Below, piece after piece: positions 24,327-32,556 of a stretch of 64,000 bases of DNA. The notes below the pieces were generated by a model. That model was not told the origin of the DNA and did no database searches. It saw nothing but the letters and a program-made list of their open reading frames with translations. Source of the stretch: Planctomycetota bacterium (lineage in GTDB: Bacteria; Planctomycetota; UBA1135; GCA-002686595); contig JAKVCD010000029.1 in assembly GCA_022446815.1 (NCBI GenBank), positions 1-64,000 on the forward strand. Direction: 5' to 3'. The translations under genes were made by a program, and so were the position numbers. Numbering within the stretch: the first letter of the stretch is position 1; the number at the start of each line of letters is the position of its first letter.

Positions 24327-26603
24327 CTAGAGCATCGAGACAGCGTCCACGTCGACTTTGACGGCGACGGACTTCTCCGCAGCTGCGAGGCGCTTGAGCG
24401 CCTCTGTGGCTCGCCGGACAGCCTCATCATTCGGGACCTTCACCATCAAGTGATGGCGATGCCTGCCTCTCAAGAGGGCAAAGGGCGCGAGCGCGGGGCC
24501 TAAGACTATGGCGCCAGAGTCCTCTAGGGCCTCCCTCAGGGCCGCCGCTAAGTTCGCGGCAGCCTCGGTGACCGCCTGCTCAACCTCGCCCTCAAAGACG
24601 ACGCGAATGAGCCTGCCGTGCGGAGGGTAAGACAGCGCTGAGCGGATCTCATCCTCAGCCTGCGCGAAGGCGTCGTAGTCATGAGCCGCGGCATGTATGA
24701 CAGCCGGGTGACTAGGCGCCTCCGTCTGCACGACGATTCGACCGCCAAGTTCGGAGCGACCAGCCCGTCCAGCGACCTGCGCGAGGAGCTGGAAGGTCCG
24801 CTCAGCCGCACGAAAGTCCGGCAGATGGAGGGCCGTGTCAGCGGAGATGATCCCCACCAAGGTCACCCGCGGGAAGTCGAGCCCCTTCGCGATCATCTGC
24901 GTCCCGACGAGGACGTCGAGCTCCCCCCTGCCGAAGGCCTCAAGGACCTCTTCATAGTCCTCGCGCCTGTGCATCGTGTCTGAGTCCATCCGCGCCACAC
25001 GTGCTGCGGGCATCAGCTCACGTAGTGCCTGCTCAACTCGCTCCGAGCCGCTGCCCAAGTACTGAAGCGAAGGGGAGCTGCAAGAAGGGCACACCCCAGG
25101 GCGTCGCTGCTCTTCACAGCACGAGTGGCAGACGGCGCGGTCGATCTTTCGATGCCAGGTGAGGCTCACGTCACACTGCTCACAGCGCACGACTTCACGG
25201 CATGAGGAGCAGTAGAGCACCGGCGCAAAGCCGCGCCGATTCAGGAAGAGAATCGCTTGCTCGCCTCGCTCTACGCAGCCGTCCAAGAGCGCCCGCAGTC
25301 GCGCCGAGAAGATCCCAGAGTCTGACTTCGAGCGCGGTTCCAAGCGCATGTCGACGATCTCCACATCTGGCATGGGCTTTCCGCCGACCCTGCTGGGGAG
25401 CTCGATTCGCTCAAACTCGCCAGAGAGCGCGCGGGCCCTCGACTCTAAGGAAGGCGTCGCAGAGCCGAGGATGCAGACAGCGCCCTCAAGGCGCGCTCGC
25501 TCAGCGGCGACATCCCTGGCGTGATACCTAGGAACGCTACCTTGCTTGAAGGAGGGCTCGTGCTCTTCATCGAGGACGATCACGCCTAGGTTCACGACCG
25601 GCGCAAAGAGCGCCGAGCGCGCGCCTACGACGACCTTGACCTCTCCCGTAGAGACGCTGAGCCATGCGTCGAGGCGCTGCGCGTCAGTCATCCGGCTGTG
25701 CAGCACTGCGACCTCACCGAAGCGTGAGCGGAACCAGCCCACGGTCTGGGGCGTGAGCGCGATCTCGGGGACCAGAACGATGGCGCTCTTGCCAGCCTCT
25801 ACCGCAGCCTCGATCGCTCGGAGATAGACCTCTGTTTTTCCAGAGCCTGTAACGCCTCGGAGGAGGAAGGTCTTCCCTGAGCGCGCATCAAGCGCTGGGA
25901 GGATGCGCTCTAAGCACGCCGTCTGCTCATCCGTGAGCTGCTCTGGCCTGCCTTTATCGGACTGCGCGCTCGTGAGCGGGTCGCTAGAGACCTCCACGCG
26001 CTCGATGACCACGAGCCCCTTCTTCGCGAGGGTCTGCGCGGGCGCGTCTGAGAGGTTCAGGCGTCGCGTCAGCTCCCGCAGCTCCACAGCCCCACCGATC
26101 TCCATGAGGGTCCTCAAGAGCCGGTGCTGCTTCTCACTCTTCTGCGCGAGCTCTTTCAGCACCTCAGGCGAGGCGGGCTGGCCTGCGCGGATCATGCGGA
26201 TGACACGGCGGGAGCGCTCCCGCTTCAAGCCTGCAGGGAGAACCGCGGAGAGCGCCTCACCCCACGAGCAGGCGTAGCGATCCGCCATCCAGCGGGTGAG
26301 GCTGAGGAGCTCAGCAGAGAGCAGCGGGCGCTCATCGAGCACAGCCTTCAAGGGCCTCACCTTACCGGCCGGGAGATCGCAAGTGGTGTCACGCCCGACG
26401 ACCACGCCGACCTCACGCTTGGGTCCGAACTGGACCGCCACGCGCGCGCCAGGGAGCGCGCTCTCTGAGAGCTCGCTCGGCACCTCATAGGTGAACTCGC
26501 AGTCTAGAGGTCTATTGAGCGCGATGTGCGCGAACTCACCGCTCAGAGGCTCGCACTTCGGCGCCTCCTCATCTATCGGAAAGAGAGATCCTGTCTGGCT
26601 CAC
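24327..26603 (-). CDS. priA: Primosomal helicase PriA
   Basis: A 758-residue 3'-5' superfamily 2 helicase that restarts stalled replication forks. The N-terminal 3'BD domain begins FAHIALNRPLDCEFTYEVP. The helicase core has Walker A RGVTGSGKTEVYLRA (about 247-261), the DEEH box and GTQMIAKGLDFP. The zinc-binding insertion (about 470-515) holds eight cysteines as CSSC, CEQC, CHSCC and CPSC pairs. The GTG at 26603 was chosen because GAAGGG lies 6 nt upstream and it starts 11 bp after the stop of the preceding gene; the track upstream overlaps that gene. It is the last gene of the long minus-strand block. Confidence 0.96.
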   Translation of the reverse strand: MSQTGSLFPIDEEAPKCEPLSGEFAHIALNRPLDCEFTYEVPSELSESALPGARVAVQFGPKREVGVVVGRDTTCDLPAGKVRPLKAVLDERPLLSAELLSLTRWMADRYACSWGEALSAVLPAGLKRERSRRVIRMIRAGQPASPEVLKELAQKSEKQHRLLRTLMEIGGAVELRELTRRLNLSDAPAQTLAKKGLVVIERVEVSSDPLTSAQSDKGRPEQLTDEQTACLERILPALDARSGKTFLLRGVTGSGKTEVYLRAIEAAVEAGKSAIVLVPEIALTPQTVGWFRSRFGEVAVLHSRMTDAQRLDAWLSVSTGEVKVVVGARSALFAPVVNLGVIVLDEEHEPSFKQGSVPRYHARDVAAERARLEGAVCILGSATPSLESRARALSGEFERIELPSRVGGKPMPDVEIVDMRLEPRSKSDSGIFSARLRALLDGCVERGEQAILFLNRRGFAPVLYCSSCREVVRCEQCDVSLTWHRKIDRAVCHSCCEEQRRPGVCPSCSSPSLQYLGSGSERVEQALRELMPAARVARMDSDTMHRREDYEEVLEAFGRGELDVLVGTQMIAKGLDFPRVTLVGIISADTALHLPDFRAAERTFQLLAQVAGRAGRSELGGRIVVQTEAPSHPAVIHAAAHDYDAFAQAEDEIRSALSYPPHGRLIRVVFEGEVEQAVTEAAANLAAALREALEDSGAIVLGPALAPFALLRGRHRHHLMVKVPNDEAVRRATEALKRLAAAEKSVAVKVDVDAVSML

Positions 26604-26613
26604 AGCTAGCCCT

Positions 26614-26901
26614 TCAGCACGCGCACGGCGTCCCATCACACCGCGGGCAGCCTGCCTCGTATTTCTTGCGCACGGCCTCTTCGAGGTCGATCTCTGCGAT
26701 CGAAGCGAGGGTCGAGAGCCACGCGAAGACGTCAGCAAACTCGCCCTCGAGCTCGTCACGCTCGTCCCTACGCAGCGCCCGCGTCAGCTCCCCTACCTCC
26801 TCCATAAACCACATGTGGGTGCCGGCGAGTCCGCGCGCAGAGTCTCGCTCAAAGTAGATCGACTCGATCTTCTCTTGGAAATCCCTGATCTCCACGCTCA
26901 C
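26614..26901 (-). CDS. MazG-like nucleotide pyrophosphohydrolase
   Basis: A 95-residue all-helical NTP pyrophosphohydrolase, half the size of a dimeric MazG. The metal-binding EExxE pattern is in WFMEEVGELTRAL (about 31-43) and the EFADVFAWL helix gives the ExxD pair. It likely hydrolyses non-canonical or excess nucleoside triphosphates. The last eleven residues (CPRCDGTPCAC) form an unusual four-cysteine tail that may bind zinc. It begins with GTG overlapping the stop of the upstream gene (GTGA) with GGGAGG before it, and ends 11 bp before priA. Confidence 0.87.
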   Translation of the reverse strand: MSVEIRDFQEKIESIYFERDSARGLAGTHMWFMEEVGELTRALRRDERDELEGEFADVFAWLSTLASIAEIDLEEAVRKKYEAGCPRCDGTPCAC

Positions 26902-28280
26902 GCCTCCCTACGAATCGTGATGAGAGACAGGTCGTTGGGGTAGGGCTCCTCGCCCGCGAAGCTCTCCAGCCCCATCAACACGCCGTCTAGCATCATCTCT
27001 GAGGTCTCACCGGAGTAGCGCACGAGGAGCTTGTAGAGCCCCTGATCACCGATCACCTCTCCCTCCTCACTCGTCACTTGAGCGGGCCCGGTGTTTGCGA
27101 GGATGACTCTGTCACCCGGCTCCATCTCGAAGCTCGCGAGCTGCAAGGTCTGGTCAAAGACCGGCCCCTCATCGAAGCCGAGCGCAAAGCCGTCAGGGTG
27201 GTGCCTGTGCAGCTTTCCATCTGCAGCAGCGTGGCGGATCAAGGGAACCTTATGCCCAGCGCAGGCGAGCCGAACATGGCCCGTCTCAGGCTGGAGGAGC
27301 GCATAGAGGGCCGTCACAAACATTCCGTCGCCGACGTCGCCAGCGAGGTGACGATTCACTCTCTTGAAGGCTCCCGAGATGTCCTCGCCACAGCTCGCGA
27401 GCTCTGTACGGAGGTATGCGCGCGCCGTGGCTCCGACGAGGGCGCCCGGGACGCCCTTACCGCTCACACCACAGACAAGGAGCCCGACCTCCCCAGCGGC
27501 GGTCTCCACGAAGTCGTGGAAGTCTCCGCCAGGCTCAGGGCAGCCTTGGTGTTCGCCTGCTATGTCATAGCCCGCGACGAGCGGCATAGCCTGCGGCAGG
27601 AGCGCGTCTCGCACCTCACTGGCGACCTCCATCTCCCGCTCCTTCATCTCGAGCTCGATCTCTGCGTCCTGCGCCTCAGCCAGGCTCGAAGCCATGCGAT
27701 CGACCGTCCGCGCCAAGAGAGCGATCTCACCGCCAGCCTTCACCCGCGTCCGGTGGTTGAAGTCGCCCCTCGCGATCTGACGGATGTCGTTCACGAGCTT
27801 CTCGAGCGGCCTTGAAGCCTGCTTTGCGACGAGGAGGGAGGCGAAGGCGACGGCGATAAGGACCACGATGATCACACCGACGATCAAGCGCAGGAGGTCC
27901 TCACTCTTATCTCCGGAGCCTACAGGGACGAGGAGGTGCTGGTTCTGAGCGCCCTCCGCATCATTTCTGTAGAGGTAGAGGTTCGCCTCGCTCTCGCCCT
28001 CTCCATAGGTGACCTTCATCCGGCTCACCTCACCGGGCCTGACTTGGTCCCAGTCCACCATGCGGTTCCAAGGACCGTCTGCCTCTTTGGCCGTTAGCTC
28101 CATGGACTCAACGATCACGGAAGAGCGCGCGTTCTGTGTCGCCTGGGTCGCTGCGTTATAGAGGAGGAAGCCAGCGATGCTCATGACGACGACGACGACG
28201 GCGGAGGTTGTGAGCGCAAAGCGCGCCCCCAGCTTCAGCCCGCCGACGCGGATGTCATGTTCATTGCTCCCTCTAGCCAT
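26898..28280 (-). CDS. Membrane HAMP protein with degenerate PP2C/SpoIIE domain
   Basis: A 460-residue inner-membrane protein: membrane segment (about 22-42), periplasmic sensor region (about 43-130), second segment (131-152), HAMP (153-205), a short coiled coil, and an RsbU/SpoIIE-type PP2C domain (about 225-460). In active relatives three aspartates hold two metals. Here the first is kept in GGDFHDF (D253), but the DVSGKG aspartate is G271 (CGVSGKG) and the TDG aspartate is T397 (ANTGPA). The fold should form, yet phosphatase activity is doubtful. It may be a signal-sensing scaffold in a partner-switching pathway. The ATG at 28280 follows the pgpA stop by 10 bp. Confidence 0.85.
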   Translation of the reverse strand: MARGSNEHDIRVGGLKLGARFALTTSAVVVVVMSIAGFLLYNAATQATQNARSSVIVESMELTAKEADGPWNRMVDWDQVRPGEVSRMKVTYGEGESEANLYLYRNDAEGAQNQHLLVPVGSGDKSEDLLRLIVGVIIVVLIAVAFASLLVAKQASRPLEKLVNDIRQIARGDFNHRTRVKAGGEIALLARTVDRMASSLAEAQDAEIELEMKEREMEVASEVRDALLPQAMPLVAGYDIAGEHQGCPEPGGDFHDFVETAAGEVGLLVCGVSGKGVPGALVGATARAYLRTELASCGEDISGAFKRVNRHLAGDVGDGMFVTALYALLQPETGHVRLACAGHKVPLIRHAAADGKLHRHHPDGFALGFDEGPVFDQTLQLASFEMEPGDRVILANTGPAQVTSEEGEVIGDQGLYKLLVRYSGETSEMMLDGVLMGLESFAGEEPYPNDLSLITIRREA

Positions 28281-28290
28281 GCGATCACCA

Positions 28291-28758
28291 CTACAGACCG
28301 GGCAGGACGAATCGTGCGGCGACCATGAGCACGAGCCCATGAAGTCCGGCGACCACGTCGTCTAGCAGGATACCGTCTCCGCCTGGGAGAGACTCTGCTC
28401 GACGGGCTAGGGGCGGCTTTAGGACGTCAAAGAAGCGGAAAACAAAGAAGGCGACGACCAGCGCCATGAGGCTGGGCGCATCGATCCAGAGCACGGTGAT
28501 CAAGTAGCCGATGACCTCATCGATGACGTAGATCCCTGGGTCTTTCTTGCCCGCGTACTGCTCTGCCCAAGCTCCTAGAGGCCGGCCGAGCGCGTAGAGC
28601 GCTGCCGCGATCACGAGCACCCAGACCGGGAACCAAGTCCCAGTACCCATGAGCGCATATGCGATCGCGACCCCACCGAGAGTCCCGACCGTACCTGGCG
28701 CGAAGGGAGAGCAGCCGAGGAAGCCGAAGGAGACGATCGCGAGGCGGAGCTTGTTCAT
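28291..28758 (-). CDS. pgpA: Phosphatidylglycerophosphatase A
   Basis: A 155-residue membrane enzyme that dephosphorylates phosphatidylglycerophosphate to phosphatidylglycerol. Diagnostic motifs are GFLGCSPFAPGTVGTLGG near the start, IYVIDEVIGYL with the Asp-Glu pair, FVFRFFDVLKPPLARRAE and GGDGILLDDVVAGL near the end. The ATG at 28758 overlaps the pgsA stop by 4 bp (ATGA), so the two consecutive steps of phosphatidylglycerol synthesis are translationally coupled. The longer upstream frame lies inside pgsA and is rejected. Confidence 0.95.
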   Translation of the reverse strand: MNKLRLAIVSFGFLGCSPFAPGTVGTLGGVAIAYALMGTGTWFPVWVLVIAAALYALGRPLGAWAEQYAGKKDPGIYVIDEVIGYLITVLWIDAPSLMALVVAFFVFRFFDVLKPPLARRAESLPGGDGILLDDVVAGLHGLVLMVAARFVLPGL

Positions 28759-29360
28759 GTTTCTAGCTCTTTCAAGAGGGTGCGGGTCTTCTGCACATAG
28801 GAGGCACCCGAGAGGAGCGTGATCACGATCGTCCCCCAAATGAGCACATGCGAGAGTCCAGAGACATAAGGGAAGAGCGCATCTGGCCAAGGGAACGCGT
28901 TCACGAACAGCACGGAGCCCACAGCGAAGCTCTGGAGGACCATCTTCACCTTCCCGAGCATGTCCGCACCAAAATCACGACCGAGGCTCTCGACCCAGCC
29001 GCGGATGCCAGTGACGAGGAACTCCCGCGCGAGGATCAAGACGACAGCCCAAGCAGGGACCCACGGCTTTGACCAGGGCAAGACGGCCAGGAAGATCAGG
29101 GTGCCTAGGATGAGCACCTTGTCCACGAAGGGGTCAGCGATGCGCCCGAAAGCGCTCACGAGGTTGTCCCGCCGCGCGAGATATCCATCGAGGAAGTCCG
29201 TCGCTGCCACGACGACGAAGACCCAGAAGGAGATGTGGATGAGGGTCATCTTCCCGGCGGGTCCCTCGTCGCCGATCACCATGAGGAGCCCGAAGAGGAG
29301 GAATGCTCCGAGGAAGCGGAGCGCGGTGATCCTGTTAGGCCAATGCGAAAAGACGCTCAA
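28755..29360 (-). CDS. pgsA: CDP-diacylglycerol-glycerol-3-phosphate 3-phosphatidyltransferase
   Basis: A 201-residue inner-membrane enzyme that makes phosphatidylglycerophosphate from CDP-diacylglycerol and glycerol 3-phosphate. The CDP-alcohol phosphotransferase signature is complete: D-FL-DG-YL-AR at about 59-67, then G and DPFVDKVL. Membrane segments follow the usual six-helix layout. It starts with TTG at 29360, two bases after the rimO stop, with GAGGG at the end of rimO as ribosome-binding site. It overlaps pgpA at its 3' end. The identity is firm. Confidence 0.95.
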   Translation of the reverse strand: MSVFSHWPNRITALRFLGAFLLFGLLMVIGDEGPAGKMTLIHISFWVFVVVAATDFLDGYLARRDNLVSAFGRIADPFVDKVLILGTLIFLAVLPWSKPWVPAWAVVLILAREFLVTGIRGWVESLGRDFGADMLGKVKMVLQSFAVGSVLFVNAFPWPDALFPYVSGLSHVLIWGTIVITLLSGASYVQKTRTLLKELET

Positions 29361-29362
29361 GG

Positions 29363-30703
29363 TCAGCCCTCCACCAGCTCACAGACGTGATTGCAGTGTT
29401 CGTCTAGGCCGACAGCCTCTACCTGAACGATGTCCCCCGCGCTGAGCCCCTCCGCCTCTATCCTGGCAAAGAGGTCTACCTCCGGGGCGTCCCACTCCGC
29501 GCGCGCGACGGCCGTCCCAGTGCGCTCCGAGCCCTCATCGACGATCACCTCGAAGCGCTCTCCGAGGCGCGCGGCCTGGGCCTCCTCAAGGACCGCGTCA
29601 CGCGCCTCAAGGACCGCCGCGTGGCGCTCCTCTGCGACCTCCTGTGGGACGATGCCCTCGAGGGTAGCGGCGTGAGTCCCCTCCTCCTGGGAGTAGGTGA
29701 AGGCGCCGACACGGGAGAGCTTGTGGTCTCGTACGAGCTGGATCACCTCCTCAACGTCCTCATCTGTCTCACCAGGAAAGCCCATGAGCAGCGTGGTGCG
29801 GATCGTGATCCCAGGGACCTCCTCCTGAAGCCTCCCGAGGGTCCGCTTCACGACCTCCCCGCTCCCCGCACGCCGCATCGCGCGGAGCATCGGAGTCGCG
29901 GTGTGCTGAATCGGGATGTCCAAGTAGGTCGCCACGTTCGGGTGCTCACGGAGGAGGGTCGTGAGCTCCCAAGGGAACCTGTTGGGGTATGCGTACATGA
30001 CGCGGACTCGCTCGACGCCGTCCGTCTCTGCAAGGGCCTCGACGAGCTGCGGGAGCTCCAACTCCATGTCCCTACCCCAAGCGGTGGAGTCCTCAGCGAC
30101 GAGCACGAGCTCTCGCACGCCCGAGCCGACGAGCTCCTCCGCCTCCGAGACGAGGTCCACGAGACGCTTCGAGCGGTGCGGTCCTCGAATCGAGGGAATG
30201 GTGCAGAAGGAGCACTCGTGATCACAGCCGTGGCTGATGCGCAGGTTGGCATATGAGCGCGGCGTCGCGAGGAGACGCGCAGCGTCACGCTCAGGAGCCC
30301 TGAGTCCGCCGGCCTCGAGGTAGGCAGGCGTGGTCTTACCTGTCGCCATGTCCGCGATAGCGCTTGCGAGTCCTCGGTAGTCAGAGATCTCAGCGAAGAG
30401 ATCCACGGCAGGGAACGACTCAGTGAGGTCGCGGCGGTAGCGCTGGACGAGACAGCCCGCGACGACCACACGCTCGATCTCTCCGTTCGCCTTACGCTCG
30501 AGCTGCTCATTGATCGCAGCCTCAGACTCGGCGCGAGCTGGCCCGATGAATGAGCAGGTGTTGATGACAACTGTCCCAGCGCCTTCTAGGCCTCCGGAGA
30601 TCATCAGACCTCGCTCGCTGAGCCTGCCGAGGATCAGCTCAGAGTCGATCAGATTCCTCGCGCAGCCGAGGTGGACGAGGGAGACTACGCTGGGATCGCT
30701 CAA
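29363..30703 (-). CDS. rimO: Ribosomal protein S12 methylthiotransferase RimO
   Basis: A radical-SAM methylthiotransferase of about 446 residues that modifies an aspartate of ribosomal protein S12. The N-terminal domain has LGCARNLIDSE and NTCSFI with cluster cysteines, the radical-SAM loop is HGCDHECSFCTIPSIRGPHRS (CxxxCxxC), and a TRAM domain closes the protein. The start is uncertain: TTG at 30703 gives a normal length and lies 29 bp after the upstream stop, but lacks a clear Shine-Dalgarno sequence; an ATG at 30763 overlaps the upstream gene. I use 30703. Confidence 0.93.
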   Translation of the reverse strand: MSDPSVVSLVHLGCARNLIDSELILGRLSERGLMISGGLEGAGTVVINTCSFIGPARAESEAAINEQLERKANGEIERVVVAGCLVQRYRRDLTESFPAVDLFAEISDYRGLASAIADMATGKTTPAYLEAGGLRAPERDAARLLATPRSYANLRISHGCDHECSFCTIPSIRGPHRSKRLVDLVSEAEELVGSGVRELVLVAEDSTAWGRDMELELPQLVEALAETDGVERVRVMYAYPNRFPWELTTLLREHPNVATYLDIPIQHTATPMLRAMRRAGSGEVVKRTLGRLQEEVPGITIRTTLLMGFPGETDEDVEEVIQLVRDHKLSRVGAFTYSQEEGTHAATLEGIVPQEVAEERHAAVLEARDAVLEEAQAARLGERFEVIVDEGSERTGTAVARAEWDAPEVDLFARIEAEGLSAGDIVQVEAVGLDEHCNHVCELVEG

Positions 30704-30732
30704 GGTTTGGTGGTGCTCTCTGGAGCCGCGGC

Positions 30733-32556
30733 TCAGGTGGCACCGCCGACGCGCTCGAGCCACTCCTCACGGGTGAGAAGGATATCGCGCCGGTTGCCCC
30801 CCAGATAGGGGCCGATGAGGCCTCTCTCTTGGAGCTCGTCCAGGACAGCGCAGGACTCCTCGAAGTCGAGCTGAAATTGCCGCTGGAGGAGGGAGACCGC
30901 GACGCGGTCCCGCTCTAGGAAGAGGTCTGCCGCCTTCAGGAGGAGCTCCTCCGTCGCATCATCCGGCCTAGCTTGCGGCTCAAGGATGACCTCGGCCTCC
31001 TCTTCTGGCTCTCCCTCTTCGATCTCAGGCTCTTCCTCCTCGAGACCAAACAGGTCGCCCTGCTCCTCCGCAGCTGTCACCACCGAATCAGGCTCGGGGC
31101 TGGCCTCCTCCTCGAGCTCGCTCTCCGAGCCAGGTTCTGAGTAAGGCTCCTCGTCCTCAGGCTCAGCCTCTTCCTCGGAGTCCTCCTCTAAATCGGGGAG
31201 CTCGGCGGCGTCTTCATACTCAGCCTCCTTGAGCTCCTCTTCTTCGTCGTACTCTTCCTCTTCGAGCTCGGCGGCGTCCTCTTCGAGATCCTCCTCTTCC
31301 TCGAAGTCCGCCTCGTCCTCTTCAAACTCTTCTTCTTCGAGCTCAGCCGAGTCTTCTTCGAGCTCTTCCTCTTCTTCGAAGTCTGCCTCGTCCTCTTCCG
31401 ACTCTTCCTCTTCTAGCTCAGCCGAGTCTTCAGCGAGCTCTTCCTCTTCTTCAACCTCTTCCTCCGAGTCTTCCCACTCACCCTCGTCGTCTTCGATCTC
31501 AAGCTCTTCCTCTGAAGATTCGATCGCTCCCTCATCATCGGGTTCCTCTACGAGAGCGCTCTCATCGAGAGCCTGCCCCCCCTCTACGAAGGGGTCCGTC
31601 TCCTCATCTTCGAAGCCCGGCTCAGAATCTTCGACGCCCGGCTCAGTACCTTCGAGATCGGGCTCAGGGTCGTCTAACTCTGACTCGAGGCCTACTTCGA
31701 GTCCGGTCGATTCTTCGGCGACAGCCAGATCTTCGCTAGGGAACCCTGCGTCTCCATGCTCGGCCGCCAAGACGAGGTCATCACCTTCAGCGAGGGCCTC
31801 ATCTGCACCTTCAGCCCCGTCGGGAGCATCCTCTGCTCGCTCCTCTGCGGTATCTGTCTCGGCTGCTCCGTCATGATTGGGCGTCTCTTCGGCACCTAAG
31901 GCAGCGGCCCCCTCAGGAATCTGCCCACGAACTCGTACGTCCTCCGGATATGGGGACTCCGCGACCCCGGGGTAGGCGTTCGGTTCGCCGTCAAAGGCGA
32001 GGGCCGCAGACTCCTCGATAGTCACCCCATCTGCCTTGGCCTGTAGTGGGGCCGCCGGGTTCTCGATCTGCTGCGCTCGCTCCCAAGCCGTGGTTTGAGC
32101 AGAGCCCATCCAAACAGCCCACACAGAGACGCAGACCATGCCGAGGCCGATGAGCGCCGCTAAAGGTGCAGCCGCGAGCTCAGCGATCCCACCGCCCACG
32201 AGGACCCCTAGCCGACCGCCAGCGTCCGGGGAGTACGCCCCGAGCACAATGGAGAGACCTAAGGTGACGCCTAGGGTGCCAGCGAGATGACGTGTCGCCC
32301 GCTGCGCGTCCTGGTAGCCCAAGAACTGGAGCGCTCCGAGGAGCAGGCATGCCAAGCTCATCAGGGACACCGGGACAGGCCCTGTCGCCCACAAGAGCGC
32401 GAAGCCCATCTGCACAGCCCAGTTAGCGCTCTCCTCGGGACCCGCTGTGTGGGTCAGCGTCTTGAAGAGCAGCGCGCAGCTGACGCTGCCGATGGCGAAG
32501 AGGGCGAGCCCGAAGGCGTCGCTCCAAACTCGATCTCTCTCATGGGTGTCATTCAT
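30733..32556 (-). CDS. Motorless FtsK paralogue: 4-TM domain, acidic linker, gamma domain
   Basis: A 607-residue protein with the ends of FtsK but no motor. Residues about 15-155 hold four hydrophobic segments like the FtsK membrane domain. Residues about 210-530 form a very acidic, repeat-bearing linker. The last 70 residues (ELLLKAADLFLERDRVAVSLLQ onward to RRDILLTREEW) match the FtsK gamma winged-helix domain. No Walker A or B motif occurs anywhere. In the gamma domain the DNA-reading helix, YTRASRLI in the neighbouring FtsK, is replaced by DFEESCAVL, reversing its charge. The ATG at 32556 overlaps the ftsK stop by 8 bp (ATGAATGA), so the two are made together. It may join FtsK at the division site as a regulatory subunit. 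Confidence 0.85.
   Translation of the reverse strand: MNDTHERDRVWSDAFGLALFAIGSVSCALLFKTLTHTAGPEESANWAVQMGFALLWATGPVPVSLMSLACLLLGALQFLGYQDAQRATRHLAGTLGVTLGLSIVLGAYSPDAGGRLGVLVGGGIAELAAAPLAALIGLGMVCVSVWAVWMGSAQTTAWERAQQIENPAAPLQAKADGVTIEESAALAFDGEPNAYPGVAESPYPEDVRVRGQIPEGAAALGAEETPNHDGAAETDTAEERAEDAPDGAEGADEALAEGDDLVLAAEHGDAGFPSEDLAVAEESTGLEVGLESELDDPEPDLEGTEPGVEDSEPGFEDEETDPFVEGGQALDESALVEEPDDEGAIESSEEELEIEDDEGEWEDSEEEVEEEEELAEDSAELEEEESEEDEADFEEEEELEEDSAELEEEEFEEDEADFEEEEDLEEDAAELEEEEYDEEEELKEAEYEDAAELPDLEEDSEEEAEPEDEEPYSEPGSESELEEEASPEPDSVVTAAEEQGDLFGLEEEEPEIEEGEPEEEAEVILEPQARPDDATEELLLKAADLFLERDRVAVSLLQRQFQLDFEESCAVLDELQERGLIGPYLGGNRRDILLTREEWLERVGGAT
31201..31425 (-). repeat. Three 75-bp units encoding an acidic 25-residue repeat
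   Basis: Inside the motorless FtsK gene, a unit that reads SAELEEEE-(S/F)-EEDEADFEEEE-(E/D)-LEED occurs twice almost exactly (31425-31276) and a third time in degraded form (31275-31201). The DNA period is 75 bp. It probably grew by slippage and may vary in number between strains. Confidence 0.75.

Noticed and set aside
30704..30763. Longer rimO N-terminus from the ATG at 30763
   Set aside because: It overlaps the upstream gene by 31 bp and adds Arg-rich residues that do not resemble RimO.
31229..31876. 215-codon poly-serine frame on the plus strand
   Set aside because: It is the antisense shadow of the Glu/Asp-rich linker of the motorless FtsK gene.
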